64,000 nucleotides of DNA. Origin: Rhodospirillaceae bacterium. GTDB taxonomy: Bacteria; Pseudomonadota; Alphaproteobacteria; Dongiales; Dongiaceae. Below, piece after piece: positions 45,360 through 60,842 of this stretch; positions within the stretch are counted from its first letter, which is position 1, and each line of letters opens with the position of its first letter. The stretch lies in assembly GCA_016712715.1 (NCBI GenBank), contig JADJQM010000001.1, positions 248,001-312,000 of the forward strand, written 5' to 3'. Both the position numbers and the translations under genes were made by a program. Below the pieces are notes generated by a model. The model saw nothing but the letters and a program-made list of their open reading frames with translations. It ran no database searches and was not told the origin of the DNA.

Positions 45360-45393
45360 TGGGGTCCCCGAGCGACAGGATTATTTGTGCGAC

Positions 45394-45414
45394 TGCAAGT
45401 CAGAATAACTCGCA
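45394..45414. promoter_or_regulatory. Fur-like operator
   Basis: A 7-7-7 inverted repeat, TGCAAGT-CAGAATA-ACTCGCA, 35 bp upstream of the ferric-binding-protein start on the minus strand. TGCRAGT arms around an ATTCT core are compatible with Fur-family sites. One mismatch separates the arms. Confidence 0.55.
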
Positions 45415-45487
45415 ACCAGATATAATATCCCGAAGTCCATCGTTCAAGGGGGCGGGGGATTGGTGCGCTGCGGCGCGTTGATGCGGA

Positions 45488-45901
45488 CTACTGAGCCATG
45501 GCTGCAAGAAACTCGTCCTTGCTGACGATGCCGTCTTTGTTGCTGTCGGCAAGCGATACCAAGTCGAAGCAATAGGCCTGATCTTCGTTGAAATCGACCT
45601 TGCCGTCACCGTTGTAGTCGGAGCGCTGGAAGCGGGCCGAGAAGAAGTCGATGGCGTCCTGGCGGGAAGAGGGGATGCCGAAGAGATACTCCTCAAGCGA
45701 CAGGCCGCCATCGCGGTTTTCGTCAATCCGCTTGAATTCCTTGGCCGAGATGCGCTGCAGATCCTGCAACGTGAAACCGCCGGACTTCTTCTGATCGAGG
45801 CGATTGAAATAGGCCGTCCGGAAATCGGGCGCGGTTTGCGCCAGGGCCGTGCCTGACACGGTCATCGCCATCATCACGGCGAGGAGCAGATATGCTTTCA
45901 T
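45488..45901 (-). CDS. Exported EF-hand protein
   Basis: A 137-residue protein with a signal peptide (MKAYLLLAVMMAMTVSGTALAQ) and three recognisable EF-hand loops: DENRDGGLSLEE, DYNGDGKVDFNE and DSNKDGIVSKDE, each with Asp/Asn/Glu at the calcium-ligand positions. It is a calmodulin-like periplasmic calcium binder. It shares no obvious operon with rlmB upstream (30 bp gap, same strand), though cotranscription is possible. Confidence 0.85.
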   Translation of the reverse strand: MKAYLLLAVMMAMTVSGTALAQTAPDFRTAYFNRLDQKKSGGFTLQDLQRISAKEFKRIDENRDGGLSLEEYLFGIPSSRQDAIDFFSARFQRSDYNGDGKVDFNEDQAYCFDLVSLADSNKDGIVSKDEFLAAMAQ

Positions 45902-45931
45902 TCCAGTTCCTTGATCAACTTTCCGCAACCA

Positions 45932-46816
45932 TCATCGCGCCAATTCATAGAGCGAAATCGCGGCGGCGTTCGACACATTGAGGTGATCGATCGGCCCCGA
46001 TGTTGGCAGGCGCACAAGAAGGTCGCAATTCTCACGAGTCAGGCGCCGCAATCCGGCGCCTTCCGCTCCGAGGCACAAGGCAACGCGGCCGCCCGATTTG
46101 ACACTGGAGAGCGTCTGTTTTGCTTCCGCCGCCAAACCGATGCACCAGAAGCCGGCTGTTTTCAGTTCCTCCATGGCACGCACAAGGTTGGTAACGCGCA
46201 CCAGTGGTACATGTTCCAGGGCGCCTGACGCCGATTTGGCCAGGATCCCGCTTTCGGGCGCGGCATGGCGCTCGGTCAGGATGATGGCGATGGCGCCAAA
46301 GGCTGCCGCCGAGCGCAGGATGGCGCCGACATTGTGGGGGTCGGTGACCTGGTCAAGAATGACGACACTGGCATTCTCGCGGTCGCGGGCCAGGTCGCAG
46401 ATCTCGTCGATATAGGTCTCGGGCAAAGGCGAAACCCTGGCAGCGATGCCCTGGTGGACAACATCTCGGCCGACCAGCTTGTCGATCGTGTCGCGTTCCA
46501 CGGCCTCGATCGCAGGTTGCTGGGCGCCGCGTCCTAACGCCGCACCAGCGTCGCCGGCGGCGATCAGGCGGTGAATTCGCCGCTTCGGGTTCTTAAGTGC
46601 CTCTTCCACCGCGTGATGGCCAAAAATCCAATATCCGCCCGGTCCGCCCGCGACGTTTGCCGGAGAATCCAAGGGTAATTTAGTTTCGTTGCGACGGGCC
46701 TGATCGTCACGATTCCGGCCATGGCGCGCGCCACCTCCGGCGAAATGGCCGGCGCGGCGTCCTTCGGGCTTATCTTGAGCGGATTTTGGGGTCTTTGGCG
46801 GCTTGCGCGGGGGCAT
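45932..46816 (-). CDS. rlmB: 23S rRNA/tRNA 2'-O-methyltransferase, SpoU family
   Basis: A 294-residue SpoU (TrmH) methyltransferase with a ~60-residue basic N-terminal extension. L30e-like substrate-binding domain GYWIFGHHAVEEALKNP, then the SAM-binding knot: VVILDQVTDPHNVGAILRSA, LCLGAEGAGLRRLTRENCD, and LPTSGPIDHLNVSNAAAISLYE. It modifies 23S rRNA or a tRNA ribose. Position upstream of tRNA-Tyr/tRNA-Gly/tuf is the usual alphaproteobacterial arrangement. Confidence 0.92.
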   Translation of the reverse strand: MPPRKPPKTPKSAQDKPEGRRAGHFAGGGARHGRNRDDQARRNETKLPLDSPANVAGGPGGYWIFGHHAVEEALKNPKRRIHRLIAAGDAGAALGRGAQQPAIEAVERDTIDKLVGRDVVHQGIAARVSPLPETYIDEICDLARDRENASVVILDQVTDPHNVGAILRSAAAFGAIAIILTERHAAPESGILAKSASGALEHVPLVRVTNLVRAMEELKTAGFWCIGLAAEAKQTLSSVKSGGRVALCLGAEGAGLRRLTRENCDLLVRLPTSGPIDHLNVSNAAAISLYELAR

Positions 46817-46977
46817 GTCGGACTCTATGATCTGGATGACAGAAGAGCTTTACCCTAACTCCCCTCGGGCCGGAATCGAAATCGGCGCGAACGGGAGTTT
46901 TTGCTGTGATTTCAAGTTGACACGGTTGGTTAAATGCTCATAAGTCCGCGTCTCCGCTGAGCGGAGTCGAGCGCGAT

Positions 46978-47063
46978 GGAAGGGTGCCCGAGTGGCTAAA
47001 GGGGACGGGCTGTAAACCCGTTGGCTTCGGCCTACGTAGGTTCGAATCCTACCCCTTCCACCA
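46978..47063 (+). tRNA. tRNA-Tyr (GTA)
   Basis: An 86-nt class II tRNA with a long variable arm and encoded CCA. Acceptor arms GGAAGGG / CCCTTCC pair; the anticodon loop reads CTGTAAA (GTA); the T arm has GGTTCGAATCC. Confidence 0.97.
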
Positions 47064-47163
47064 AGCTCCCCCTTGGGCATTTTGCCAGTAATGGCATGTG
47101 CTTATGTGGGTGGTGGCGCGAGGTTGCTGAGGTGTTGGCGAGTGTTGGCTCGCGAGTGAGCGG

Positions 47164-47237
<74 letters not shown>

Positions 47238-47337
47238 ATCGCTCGATGTGGGAGTTTCGCAGTGGATCGGTCCGGTGACTGGTTTACGGCAAAGTGGTTA
47301 AAGAAACGATTTCAATCTGGTCTAGGATTGCACGGAC

Positions 47338-48528
<1,191 letters not shown>

Positions 48529-48647
48529 GGCTGAAGGTTGGCGGCGAAAGCCGCTGCCGGAATGGCCCGGAAATGCTGCTCCGGCGGCTGCGAAATGCAG
48601 TCGCCGGATCGGCGTTACAGGGTGGGACCGGTAGTTGAGGAGATGTT

Positions 48648-48723
48648 AGGGGCATAGCTCAACTGGTAGAGCGTCGGTCTCCAAAACCGAAGGTTGCGGG
48701 TTCGATCCCTGCTGCCCCTGCCA
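48648..48723 (+). tRNA. tRNA-Trp (CCA)
   Basis: A 76-nt tRNA with encoded CCA. Acceptor arms AGGGGCA / TGCCCCT pair; the anticodon loop CTCCAAA gives CCA; the T arm is GGGTTCGATCCC. It sits between tuf and secE, its usual place. Confidence 0.97.
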
Positions 48724-48806
48724 GCCTTTCTCCTGCAGAGCAGGCGAATGGCCGACAGAGTTAAGAGTACAGAGTTTATTTGAAGCTGATTTCAGGTTCC
48801 GGAACG

Positions 48807-49004
48807 ATGGCGAAAACAAGTCCGATCGAGTTTCTCCGGCAGGTCCGGCAAGAGGTGTCGAAAGTCACCTGGCCGAGCCGCAAGGAGACGACCATCACGA
48901 CCTCGATGGTCTTTGTGATGGTGGCGGTTGCCTCTGTTTTCTTCCTTGCGGTCGACGCCGTCCTGGGTTGGGGCATCACCGCCGTTTTGGGTCTGGGGAG
49001 CTAA
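48807..49004 (+). CDS. secE: Preprotein translocase subunit SecE
   Basis: A 65-residue single-span subunit of the SecYEG channel, in the short alphaproteobacterial form. The amphipathic stretch EFLRQVRQEVSKVTWPSRKE precedes the membrane helix (SMVFVMVAVASVFFLAVDAVL). ATG at 48807 has GGAA upstream. nusG starts 5 bp after the stop. Confidence 0.95.
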   Translation: MAKTSPIEFLRQVRQEVSKVTWPSRKETTITTSMVFVMVAVASVFFLAVDAVLGWGITAVLGLGS

Positions 49005-49009
49005 GCGCA

Positions 49010-49540
49010 ATGGCGCATCGTTGGTACGTGGTCCATGTCTATTCCGGCTTTGAGCGCAAGATCGCTGAGTCAATTCGCGATCAGGCCAAGCAAAAGGGTA
49101 TGGAAGAATTGCTGACCGACGTGTTGGTGCCGACCGAAGAAGTGGTCGAAGTCCGCCGCGGGTCGAAGGTGAATGCCGAGCGCAAGTTCTTCCCGGGTTA
49201 TGTCCTGGTGCGCATGGAGCTTACCGACGAGTCCTGGCACTTGATCATGAACACGCCGAAGGTGACAGGTTTCCTCGGTGGCAAAGGCAAGCCGAGCCCG
49301 ATCTCGGAAGCCGAAGCGCAGCGTATCCTGCACCAGGTGCAGGAAGGGATCGAGCGTCCCAAGCGCGCAGTTATTTTCGAAGTGGGCGAGCAGGTCCGTG
49401 TCAATGACGGTCCGTTCACCTCCTTCACCGGCCATGTCGAGGAAGTCGACGAAGAGAAGGGCCGCCTGAAAGTGGCCGTGTCCATCTTCGGTCGCGCGAC
49501 ACCGGTTGAGCTTGAGTATTCGCAGGTCGAGAAGGTCTAA
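49010..49540 (+). CDS. nusG: Transcription termination/antitermination factor NusG
   Basis: A 176-residue NusG: N-terminal NGN domain (WYVVHVYSGFERKIAESI; RKFFPGYVLVRM) that contacts RNA polymerase, and a C-terminal KOW domain (FEVGEQVRVNDGPFTSFTG) for Rho or S10. GGGGAG precedes the ATG at 49010. It is followed by 124 bp before rplK, where the ribosomal protein promoter may lie. Confidence 0.96.
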   Translation: MAHRWYVVHVYSGFERKIAESIRDQAKQKGMEELLTDVLVPTEEVVEVRRGSKVNAERKFFPGYVLVRMELTDESWHLIMNTPKVTGFLGGKGKPSPISEAEAQRILHQVQEGIERPKRAVIFEVGEQVRVNDGPFTSFTGHVEEVDEEKGRLKVAVSIFGRATPVELEYSQVEKV

Positions 49541-49664
49541 CGGCCCCTTCGCCTGTCTATCCGCCCGGTGACGGTTTCGCCGGAATGAGAGTGTGGGAGG
49601 CCAGCCAGGGCCGGACCACAAAACCCCAGGAAGCCGGGTAAAGGCTTCATAACGAGGTTTCATC

Positions 49665-50096
49665 ATGGCAAAGAAGATCGAAGGCTACATTAAGCTGCAG
49701 ATCCCGGCCGGTAAGGCGAATCCCTCGCCGCCCGTCGGTCCTGCACTTGGTCAGCGCGGCTTGAACATCATGCAGTTCTGCAAGGAATTCAACGCGGCGA
49801 CCCAGCAATTGGAAGCGGGCATGCCGATCCCGGTGGTCATCACCGCGTTCAGCGACCGTTCGTTCAGCTTCGTCACCAAGACACCGCCGGCCAGCTACTT
49901 CCTGAAGAAGGCGGCGAAGATCGACAAGGGCTCGCAGACCACCGGTCGCGGGTTCGTCGGCAAGGTGACGATGACCCAGTGCCGCGAGATCGCCAAGCAG
50001 AAGATGGCCGATCTCAACGCGCATGACATCGAAGCGGCAGCGGAAATGATCCGCGGTTCGGCCCGTTCGATGGGCCTGCAGGTTGTGGAGGAATAA
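49665..50096 (+). CDS. rplK: 50S ribosomal protein L11
   Basis: A 143-residue L11, starting KKIEGYIKLQIPAGKANPSP and containing PPVGPALGQRGLNIMQFCK, the GTPase-associated-centre protein. It binds 23S rRNA together with L10. rplA follows after 2 bp, forming the L11 operon. Confidence 0.97.
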   Translation: MAKKIEGYIKLQIPAGKANPSPPVGPALGQRGLNIMQFCKEFNAATQQLEAGMPIPVVITAFSDRSFSFVTKTPPASYFLKKAAKIDKGSQTTGRGFVGKVTMTQCREIAKQKMADLNAHDIEAAAEMIRGSARSMGLQVVEE

Positions 50097-50098
50097 TC

Positions 50099-50794
50099 AT
50101 GACCGGCAAGCGCATTAAAAAGGCCTATGAAGGCATCGATCGCACCAAGTTCTATTCGCTGCAGGATGCGGTGAAGGAACTGAAGTCGCGTGCCAAGACG
50201 AAGTTCGACGAAACCGTCGAGATCGCCATGAACCTCGGCATCGATCCGAAGCATGCCGATCAGAACGTGCGTGGCGTGGTTTCGCTGCCGCACGGTACCG
50301 GCAAGACCGTCCGCGTCGCCGTGTTCGCCAAGGGTGACAAGGCCGAAGCCGCGAAGAAGGCCGGTGCCGACATCGTCGGTGCCGACGATCTCGCCGAGAT
50401 GGTTCAGGCCGGCAAGATGGATTTCGACCGCGTCATCGCAACGCCGGACATGATGGTGACCGTCGGCAAGCTTGGTAAGGTGCTGGGCCCCCGTGGCCTG
50501 ATGCCGAACCCGAAGCTTGGCACCGTCACCAACGACGTCGCCGAAGCCGTGAAGGCCGCCAAGGGCGGTCAGGTCGAGTTCCGCGCCGAGAAGGCCGGTC
50601 TCGTCCATGCCGGCGTCGGCAAGGTCAGCTTCTCGGAAGCCGACCTGGTTGCCAACGTGAAGGCGTTCGTCAGCGCCATCAACAAGGCCAAGCCCGCGGG
50701 TGCCAAGGGTACTTACATTAAGAAGGTATCGCTGGCCTCGACCATGGGGCCGGGCATGAAGCTCGACGTCGCCGTTTTGGTGGCGGCTGATTGA
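50099..50794 (+). CDS. rplA: 50S ribosomal protein L1
   Basis: A 231-residue L1 with the typical DKFYSLQDAVKELKSRAKTKFDE-like N-terminus and the conserved GRLGKVLGPRGLMPNPK-type segment, here KLGKVLGPRGLMPNPKLGTV. L1 forms the mobile stalk at the ribosomal E site and in many bacteria represses its own L11 operon. No frameshift seen. Confidence 0.97.
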   Translation: MTGKRIKKAYEGIDRTKFYSLQDAVKELKSRAKTKFDETVEIAMNLGIDPKHADQNVRGVVSLPHGTGKTVRVAVFAKGDKAEAAKKAGADIVGADDLAEMVQAGKMDFDRVIATPDMMVTVGKLGKVLGPRGLMPNPKLGTVTNDVAEAVKAAKGGQVEFRAEKAGLVHAGVGKVSFSEADLVANVKAFVSAINKAKPAGAKGTYIKKVSLASTMGPGMKLDVAVLVAAD

Positions 50795-51140
50795 TTGAAG
50801 AGTTTTGACGGCTTTCCGGATTTGTCCGGGAGGCCGTCGAAGGGTGGATGAGAAATCATCCATTTCCCTGTCCGAGACTGCAGGTCTCCTTGGCGTTGGA
50901 GACTAATGGAAGGTCGTTCCGCCTTTCGCCTGCAATAGACAGAGGTGAACCGAATTTCGGCATGTGCCTGTTGGCATATGTCTGTTCGGGGCGAACTTCT
51001 GGGACAGGTCAACCGGAGCTTTCGGTTCTGTCTTGGGCGCTATCCCTTCGGGGACGGCAGAGATGGGTCGGAAGGTCCAATTGTAACCGGTCCCGCGCTC
51101 CACACTTGGAACATGGGGTCATTAGTATCGGAGACGAAAC
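50795..51140 (+). promoter_or_regulatory. rplJ leader (probable L10 autoregulatory region)
   Basis: A 346-bp gap with no gene. It contains GC-rich inverted segments, including a stem around 51041-51075 (CTATCCCTTCGGGGACGGCAG region), just before the GTG start of rplJ. In other bacteria the L10(L12) complex binds such a leader to repress rplJL translation. A promoter could also lie early in this stretch. Confidence 0.55.
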
Positions 51141-51654
51141 GTGGACCGATCTGGCAAAGAGAAGCTGGTCACGGAACTCCAGGAAACACTCAACGCCGCA
51201 AATCTGGTGGTAGTTACCCAGCAGAACGGTTTGAGCGTTGCCGAAGTGTCTGACCTGCGTCGCAAGATGCGGGCGGCCGGAGCCGGCTTTAAAGTCGCCA
51301 AGAATCGGCTAGCACAGCTCGCTCTGAAGGGTACCAAGCACGAAGACCTGGGGCAGTTCCTCAAGGGCCCGACGGCCATCGCCTATTCGGCGGATCCGAT
51401 CGCGGCCGCAAAGGTTGCCGTGCTGTACGCCAAAAGCAACGAGAAGCTCAGCATCGTCGGGGGCTCGATGGGCACCCAGACGTTGAACGCCGACGGGATC
51501 AGGCCCTGGCCTCCTGCCGTCGCTCGATGAGCTCCGCTCGAAGCTTATCGCTCTCCTGCAGACTCCGGCCACGCGTGTGGCCACGGTCGTGCAGGCGCCT
51601 GCTGGTCAGCTGGCGCGCGTGCTTGGCGCTTATGCCCGGAAGGGTGAGGCCTGA
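51141..51654 (+). CDS. rplJ: 50S ribosomal protein L10 (two lost bases)
   Basis: L10 anchors the L7/L12 stalk. The first ~118 residues are in frame (ANLVVVTQQNGLSVAEVSDL). Two bases are missing near 51501 and 51513 (ATCAGG for ATCAAGG; CCTCCTG for CCTCCCTG), and the corrected tail reads LPSLDELRSKLIALLQTPA to the stop at 51654, giving 171 residues. The GTG start has GGAG eight bases upstream. The upstream leader is likely its own control site. Confidence 0.95.
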
Positions 51655-51720
51655 TAGGCCGATCTTGAGACCCAATAACTGAAGTTCGAACCCAACAAGA
51701 CTAAAGCCTAGGAGAATAAA

Positions 51721-52086
51721 ATGGCTGATTTGCAGAAGCTGGTTGACGAGCTCTCGAAGCTCACCGTCATGGAAGCCGCCGAGCTTTCGAAGAAGCTTGA
51801 AGAAGCTTGGGGCGTGTCGGCTGCGGCCCCCGCCGCTGCCGCTGCTGCGGCTCCCGCCGCGGCCGTCGAGGAAAAGACCGAATTCAACGTCATCCTCGTC
51901 GATGGTGGCGCCAACAAGATCAACGCGATCAAGGAAGTGCGCGCGATCACGGGTCTTGGCTTGAAAGAAGCCAAGGACCTGGTCGAAGGCGCGCCGAAGG
52001 CCGTGAAGGAAGGCGTTGGCAAGGCGGAAGCCGAAGAGCTGAAGAAGAAGCTCGAAGCTGCCGGCGCCAAGGTCGAGCTGAAGTAA
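51721..52086 (+). CDS. rplL: 50S ribosomal protein L7/L12
   Basis: A 121-residue L12: N-terminal dimerisation helix (ADLQKLVDELSKLTVMEAAEL), Ala-rich hinge (AAAPAAAAAAAPAAAVE), and C-terminal GTPase-contact domain with KTEFNVILVDGGANKINAIK and GLKEAKDLVEGAPK. Unshifted. The 278 bp before rpoB hold a hairpin (52115-52139) and no gene. Confidence 0.97.
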   Translation: MADLQKLVDELSKLTVMEAAELSKKLEEAWGVSAAAPAAAAAAAPAAAVEEKTEFNVILVDGGANKINAIKEVRAITGLGLKEAKDLVEGAPKAVKEGVGKAEAEELKKKLEAAGAKVELK

Positions 52087-52114
52087 GCTTCGACGCCGAT
52101 TTCTGGGGTGGGGG

Positions 52115-52139
52115 AGCGCCGGCCGCAAGGCTCGGCGCT
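52115..52139 (+). promoter_or_regulatory. Hairpin in the rplL-rpoB spacer
   Basis: AGCGCCG / CGGCGCT stem with an inner GCC-GCAA-GGC stem-loop (GNRA tetraloop) and one bulged T, about ten pairs in all. No T tract follows, so it looks like the partial attenuator or RNase III processing site that commonly lies between rplL and rpoB. Confidence 0.5.
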
Positions 52140-52364
52140 TCCGCGCCTCCAGAGATAAGGCGATTTTGGACGTTTTGCGATGGACGTCCGCCGGATTTGA
52201 AGCCCGGCAATAGCCATCGCAGCGGCGGCCGTCGCCGTGCCAAGGGATCGATAATTTGGATCGATCGGCGAAAGGTCCGGACTACCGGACAGGCGGCAAG
52301 AGTTTTAAGCGAGCATCGGATTTCCGCTGATCGCTAGCCCCACAGTTTGAGACGAGGGATGTCA

Positions 52365-55300
52365 ATGTCGAAGTCGTTCACCGGCCGCAAGCGCATCCGC
52401 AAGACCTTTGGCCGTATCGCCGAGGTCACCACCATGCCGAACCTGATCGAGGTGCAGAAAAGCTCCTACGACCAGTTCCTGCAGGTTGGCGTGATTGCGG
52501 AGAAGCGTCAGAATTCCGGCCTTCAAGAAGTATTCCGGTCGGTCTTCCCGATCCGCGATTTCTCCGAGAAGGCGGAGCTGCAGTTCGTTCGCTACGAACT
52601 GGAAGAGCCGAAATACGACGTCGAGGAATGCCAGCAGCGCGGGATGACTTTCGCCGCGCCGCTCAAGGTGACGCTGCGTCTCGTCGTTTGGATCTGGATG
52701 AAGACACCGGGCGCCCGCTCAATCCGCGACATCAAGGAGCAGGATGTGTACATGGGCGATATGCCGCTCATGACGCATAGCGGCACCTTCGTCGTTGCCG
52801 GCACCGAGCGTGTCGTCGTCAGCCAGATGCACCGTTCGCCTGGCGTGTTCTTCGACCACGACAAGGGCAAGACGCATAGCAGCGGGAAGTATCTCTTCGC
52901 CGCGCGCGTCATCCCGTATCGTGGCTCGTGGCTCGATTTTGAATTCGATGCCAAGGATCTCGTTTATGTGCGCATCGATCGCCGCCGCAAGCTGCCGGCG
53001 ACGACGCTGTTGCTGGCGCTGTGGAACAAGAACAGCGAAGCCAAGCTGAAGAAGGGCGAGACGCTCTCCGAGGACGACTCGCTTCGGCGGCATGTCGACC
53101 GAGGAAGTGCTGGCATTCTTCTACAAGCAGGTCGTGTTCGCCAAGACCAAGAAGGGCTGGACCACGCCGTTCGACGCCGAGCGCACCAAGGGCATCAAGC
53201 TGACCGCCGATCTGGTTGATGCGAAGACCGGCAAGGTCGTCGCTGAAGTCGGCACCAAGATGACACCGCGCCTTGCCAAGAAGCTGCAGGAAGCGGGCCT
53301 CAAGGACGCGCTGGTGACCCCGGAAGAGATCATCGGCCGCTTCTCGGCCCTTGATGTCGTCAATGAAGAGACGGGCGAGATCCTGATCGAAGCCGGTGAC
53401 GAGATCAGCCAGGCGCTGCTCAAGCCGCTCGAAGATTCGACATCAAGGAAATGCCGGTGCTCGCGATCGACCACGTCAATGTCGGCCCGTATATCCGCAA
53501 CACCCTCAAGGCCGACAAGAATTCGAGCCGCGAAGAAGCGCTCATTGACATCTACCGCGTCATGCGCCCTGGCGAGCCGCCCACCCTGGATACGGCGGAA
53601 GCCCTGTTCCGCGGCCTGTTCTTCGATCTCGAGCGCTATGACCCCTCTGTCGGCCGCGTGAAAATGAACGCCCGTCTGAAGCTGCGCCGATATTTCGGAT
53701 CCAGGGCGCCGACGATCAGGTGCGCGTGCTCCGCAAGGAAGATATCCTCGCCATCCTCTCGGTCATGCATGACCTGAAGGACGGTCGTGGCGAAATCGAC
53801 GATATCGACCATCTCGGCAACCGCCGCGTCCGCTCGGTCGGCGAATTGCTGGAGAACCAGTATCGCCTTGGCCTGCTGCGCATGGAACGCGCGATCCGCG
53901 AACGCATGAGTTCGGTCGAGATCGACACGGTCATGCCGCATGACCTGATCAACGCGAAGCCGGCGGCGGCCGCGGTGCGCGAGTTCTTCGGCTCGTCGCA
54001 GCTCAGCCAGTTCATGGACCAGACCAACCCGCTCTCGGAAATCACCCACAAGCGCCGCCTGTCGGCGCTTGGGCCGGGTGGTCTCACCCGTGAGCGCGCC
54101 GGTTTCGAAGTGCGCGACGTGCATCCGACCCATTACGGCCGCATCTGCCCGATCGAAACGCCGGAAGGTCCGAATATCGGTCTCATCAACTCATTGGCGA
54201 CCTTCGCCCGCGTCAACCAGTACGGCTTCATCGAGAGCCCGTATCGCCGCGTCGAAAAGGGCAGCGTCACCGACGAGGTGATCTATCTCTCGGCGATGGA
54301 GGAGGGCAAGTACACCATCGCCCAGGCCAACGCGCAGCTCGATGCCAAGGCGGAGCTGGTCGACGATCTGATCTCCTGCCGTCAAGGCGGGGATTTCATG
54401 ATGGCCCGCCGCGAAGACATCGATTTCATCGACGTGTCGCCCAAGCAGCTCGTGTCGGTAGCGGCATCGCTCATTCCGTTCCTGGAAAATGACGATGCCA
54501 ACCGCGCGCTGATGGGCTCGAACATGCAGCGTCAGGCCGTGCCGCTGGTCCGCACCGAAGCGCCGCTCGTCGGCACCGGTATGGAAGGTACCGTCGCGCG
54601 CGATTCCGGCGTTGCCATCGGCGCCCGCCGCGCCGGCGTGGTCGACCAGGTCGACGCCACCCGTATCGTCATCCGCGCCACCGGAAGCATGGATCACCTC
54701 GCCGGGCGTGGATATCTACAACCTCATCAAGTACCAGCGCTCCAACCAGAACACCTGCATCAACCAGCGACCGCTGGTGAAAGTGGGTGACATGGTCAAA
54801 GGCGGGCGACATCATCGCCGACGGCCCATCGACCGAGCTGGGCGAACTGGCGCTCGGCCAGAACGTGCTCGTCGCGTTCATGCCGTGGAACGGCTACAAC
54901 TTCGAAGATTCGATCCTGATCTCCGAACGCATGGTCTCGGACGACGTGTTCACCTCGATCCACATCGAGGAATTCGAAGTGATGGCCCGCGACACGAAGC
55001 TGGGCCAGGAAGAAATCACCCGCGACATTCCGAACGTCGGTGAAGAAGCGCTGAAGAACCTCGACGAAGCCGGCATCGTTTATATCGGCGCCGAAGTGCA
55101 GCCGGGCGATATTCTGGTGGGCAAGGTCACGCCGAAAGGCGAAAGCCCGATGACGCCGGAAGAAAAGCTGCTGCGCGCCATCTTCGGCGAAAAAGGCCTC
55201 CGACGTGCGCGACACGTCGCTGCGTCTGCCCCCGGGCGTGCAGGGCACCATCGTCGAAGTGCGCATCTTCTCGCGCCGCGGCATCGAAAGGACGAACGTG

Positions 55301-56539
55301 CGCGCTTGCGATCGAACGCGCGGAAATCGAGCGTCTTGCCAAAGACCGCGACGACGAACGCGCCATCCTGGAGCGGATCTATGGCCGCCTGAAGGAACTG
55401 CTGGTCGGCAAGCCCGCAGGCCGGTGGCCCGAAGACGCTGAAGCCGGACACCAAGATCACCGATAAGGTGCTCTCGGAGTTCACGCCGGGCCAATGGCGC
55501 CAGATCGGCATCAAGAACGACAAGCGCATGGCCGAGATCGAGGCCCTCAAGAAGCAGCTTCAACGAGGGCGTCACCGCCCTCGAGAAGCGTTTCGAAAAC
55601 AAGGTCGACAAGCTGCGCCGCGGTGACGATCTGCCACCGGGCGTGCTGAAGATGGTCAAGGTGTTCGTTGCGGTGAAGCGCAAGCTGCAGCCGGGCGACA
55701 AGATGGCCGGCCGCCACGGGAACAAGGGGGTTCTCCCGCATCCTGCCGCAGGAAGACATGCCTTACCTGGAAGACGGCACTCCGGTCGACGTCGTGCTCA
55801 ACCCGCTGGGCGTGCCTTCGCGCATGAACGTCGGTCAGGTGCTCGAAACCCATCTGGGCTGGGCCTGCGCCAATCTCGGCCGTCAGGTCGGTGAGATGGT
55901 CGACCAGGTGCGCATCAACGGCAAGTATGCCGAGTTGCGCAAGTCGGTGAAGCATCTACGGCGAGAAGACCTACAAGGCCGAGGATCAAGGAGCTGCCCG
56001 ACGACCAGCTGATGGAGCTCGCCGGCAATCTGCGCGGTGGTGTCCATATCGCAACGCCGGTATTCGATGGCGCGCGCGAAGAGGACATCGTCGAAATGCT
56101 GACCAAGGCCGGGCTGGAAAGCTCCGGCCAGGTGACGCTGATCGACGGCCGCACCGGCGACACCTTCGACCGCAAGGTGACGGTGGGCTACATCTACATG
56201 CTGAAGCTGCACCATCTGGTCGACGACAAGATCCACGCGCGTTCGATCGGCCCGTACTCGCTCGTCACCCAGCAGCCGCTGGGTGGTAAGGCGCAGTTCG
56301 GCGGTCAGCGTTTCGGCGAAATGGAAGTCTGGGCCCTCGAGGCCTATGGCGCTGCCTACACGTTGCAGGAAATGCTGACGGTGAAGTCCGACGACGTTTC
56401 CGGTCGTACCAAGACCTACGAAGCCATCGTTCGCGGCGACGACAATTTCGAGTCCGGCATTCCGGAGAGCTTCAACGTTCTCGTGAAGGAACTCCGGTCG
56501 CTCGGCCTCAATGTCGAATTGACGCAGAACGATTACTAA
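52365..56539 (+). CDS. rpoB: RNA polymerase beta subunit (about 16 indels)
   Basis: RpoB forms the catalytic pincer of RNA polymerase. Corrected length ~1389 residues. Signposts: N-terminal SKSFTGRKRIRKTFGR; rifampicin region FFGSSQLSQFMDQTNPLSE and THKRRLSALGPGGL; VHPTHYGRICPIETPEGPNI; GRHGNKGV catalytic-region loop; C-terminal GGKAQFGGQRFGEMEVWALE. Inferred breaks: -1 ~52690, +1 ~52713, +1 ~53087, -1 ~53437, +1 ~53688, +1 ~53706, +1 ~54697, +1 ~54799, +1 ~55190, -1 ~55288, +2 ~55302, +1 ~55420, +1 ~55562, -2 ~55730, -2 ~55957, +1 ~55983. One residue also seems missing near 53645. The start at 52365 has GAGGG seven bases upstream. Confidence 0.97.
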
Positions 56540-56603
56540 ATCGGATAGCTGCCCGATGCCCGACGGGTGCACCCCGTCGGGCGGGTAGCGGAAGGAGATG
56601 GCG

Positions 56604-60773
<4,170 letters not shown>

Positions 60774-60801
60774 CGGCGCTTCCACGTTGCGATAGGCTCG
60801 T

Positions 60802-60839
60802 AAGAAGGGCCCCGTTGCTTCGGCAACGGGGCCCTTCTT
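60802..60839. terminator. Strong bidirectional terminator after rpoC
   Basis: A 17-bp perfect stem closed by a TTCG tetraloop (arms begin AAGAAGGGCCCC, end GGGGCCCTTCTT). It ends rpoC and the convergent kinase gene. Confidence 0.95.
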
Positions 60840-60842
60840 GTG

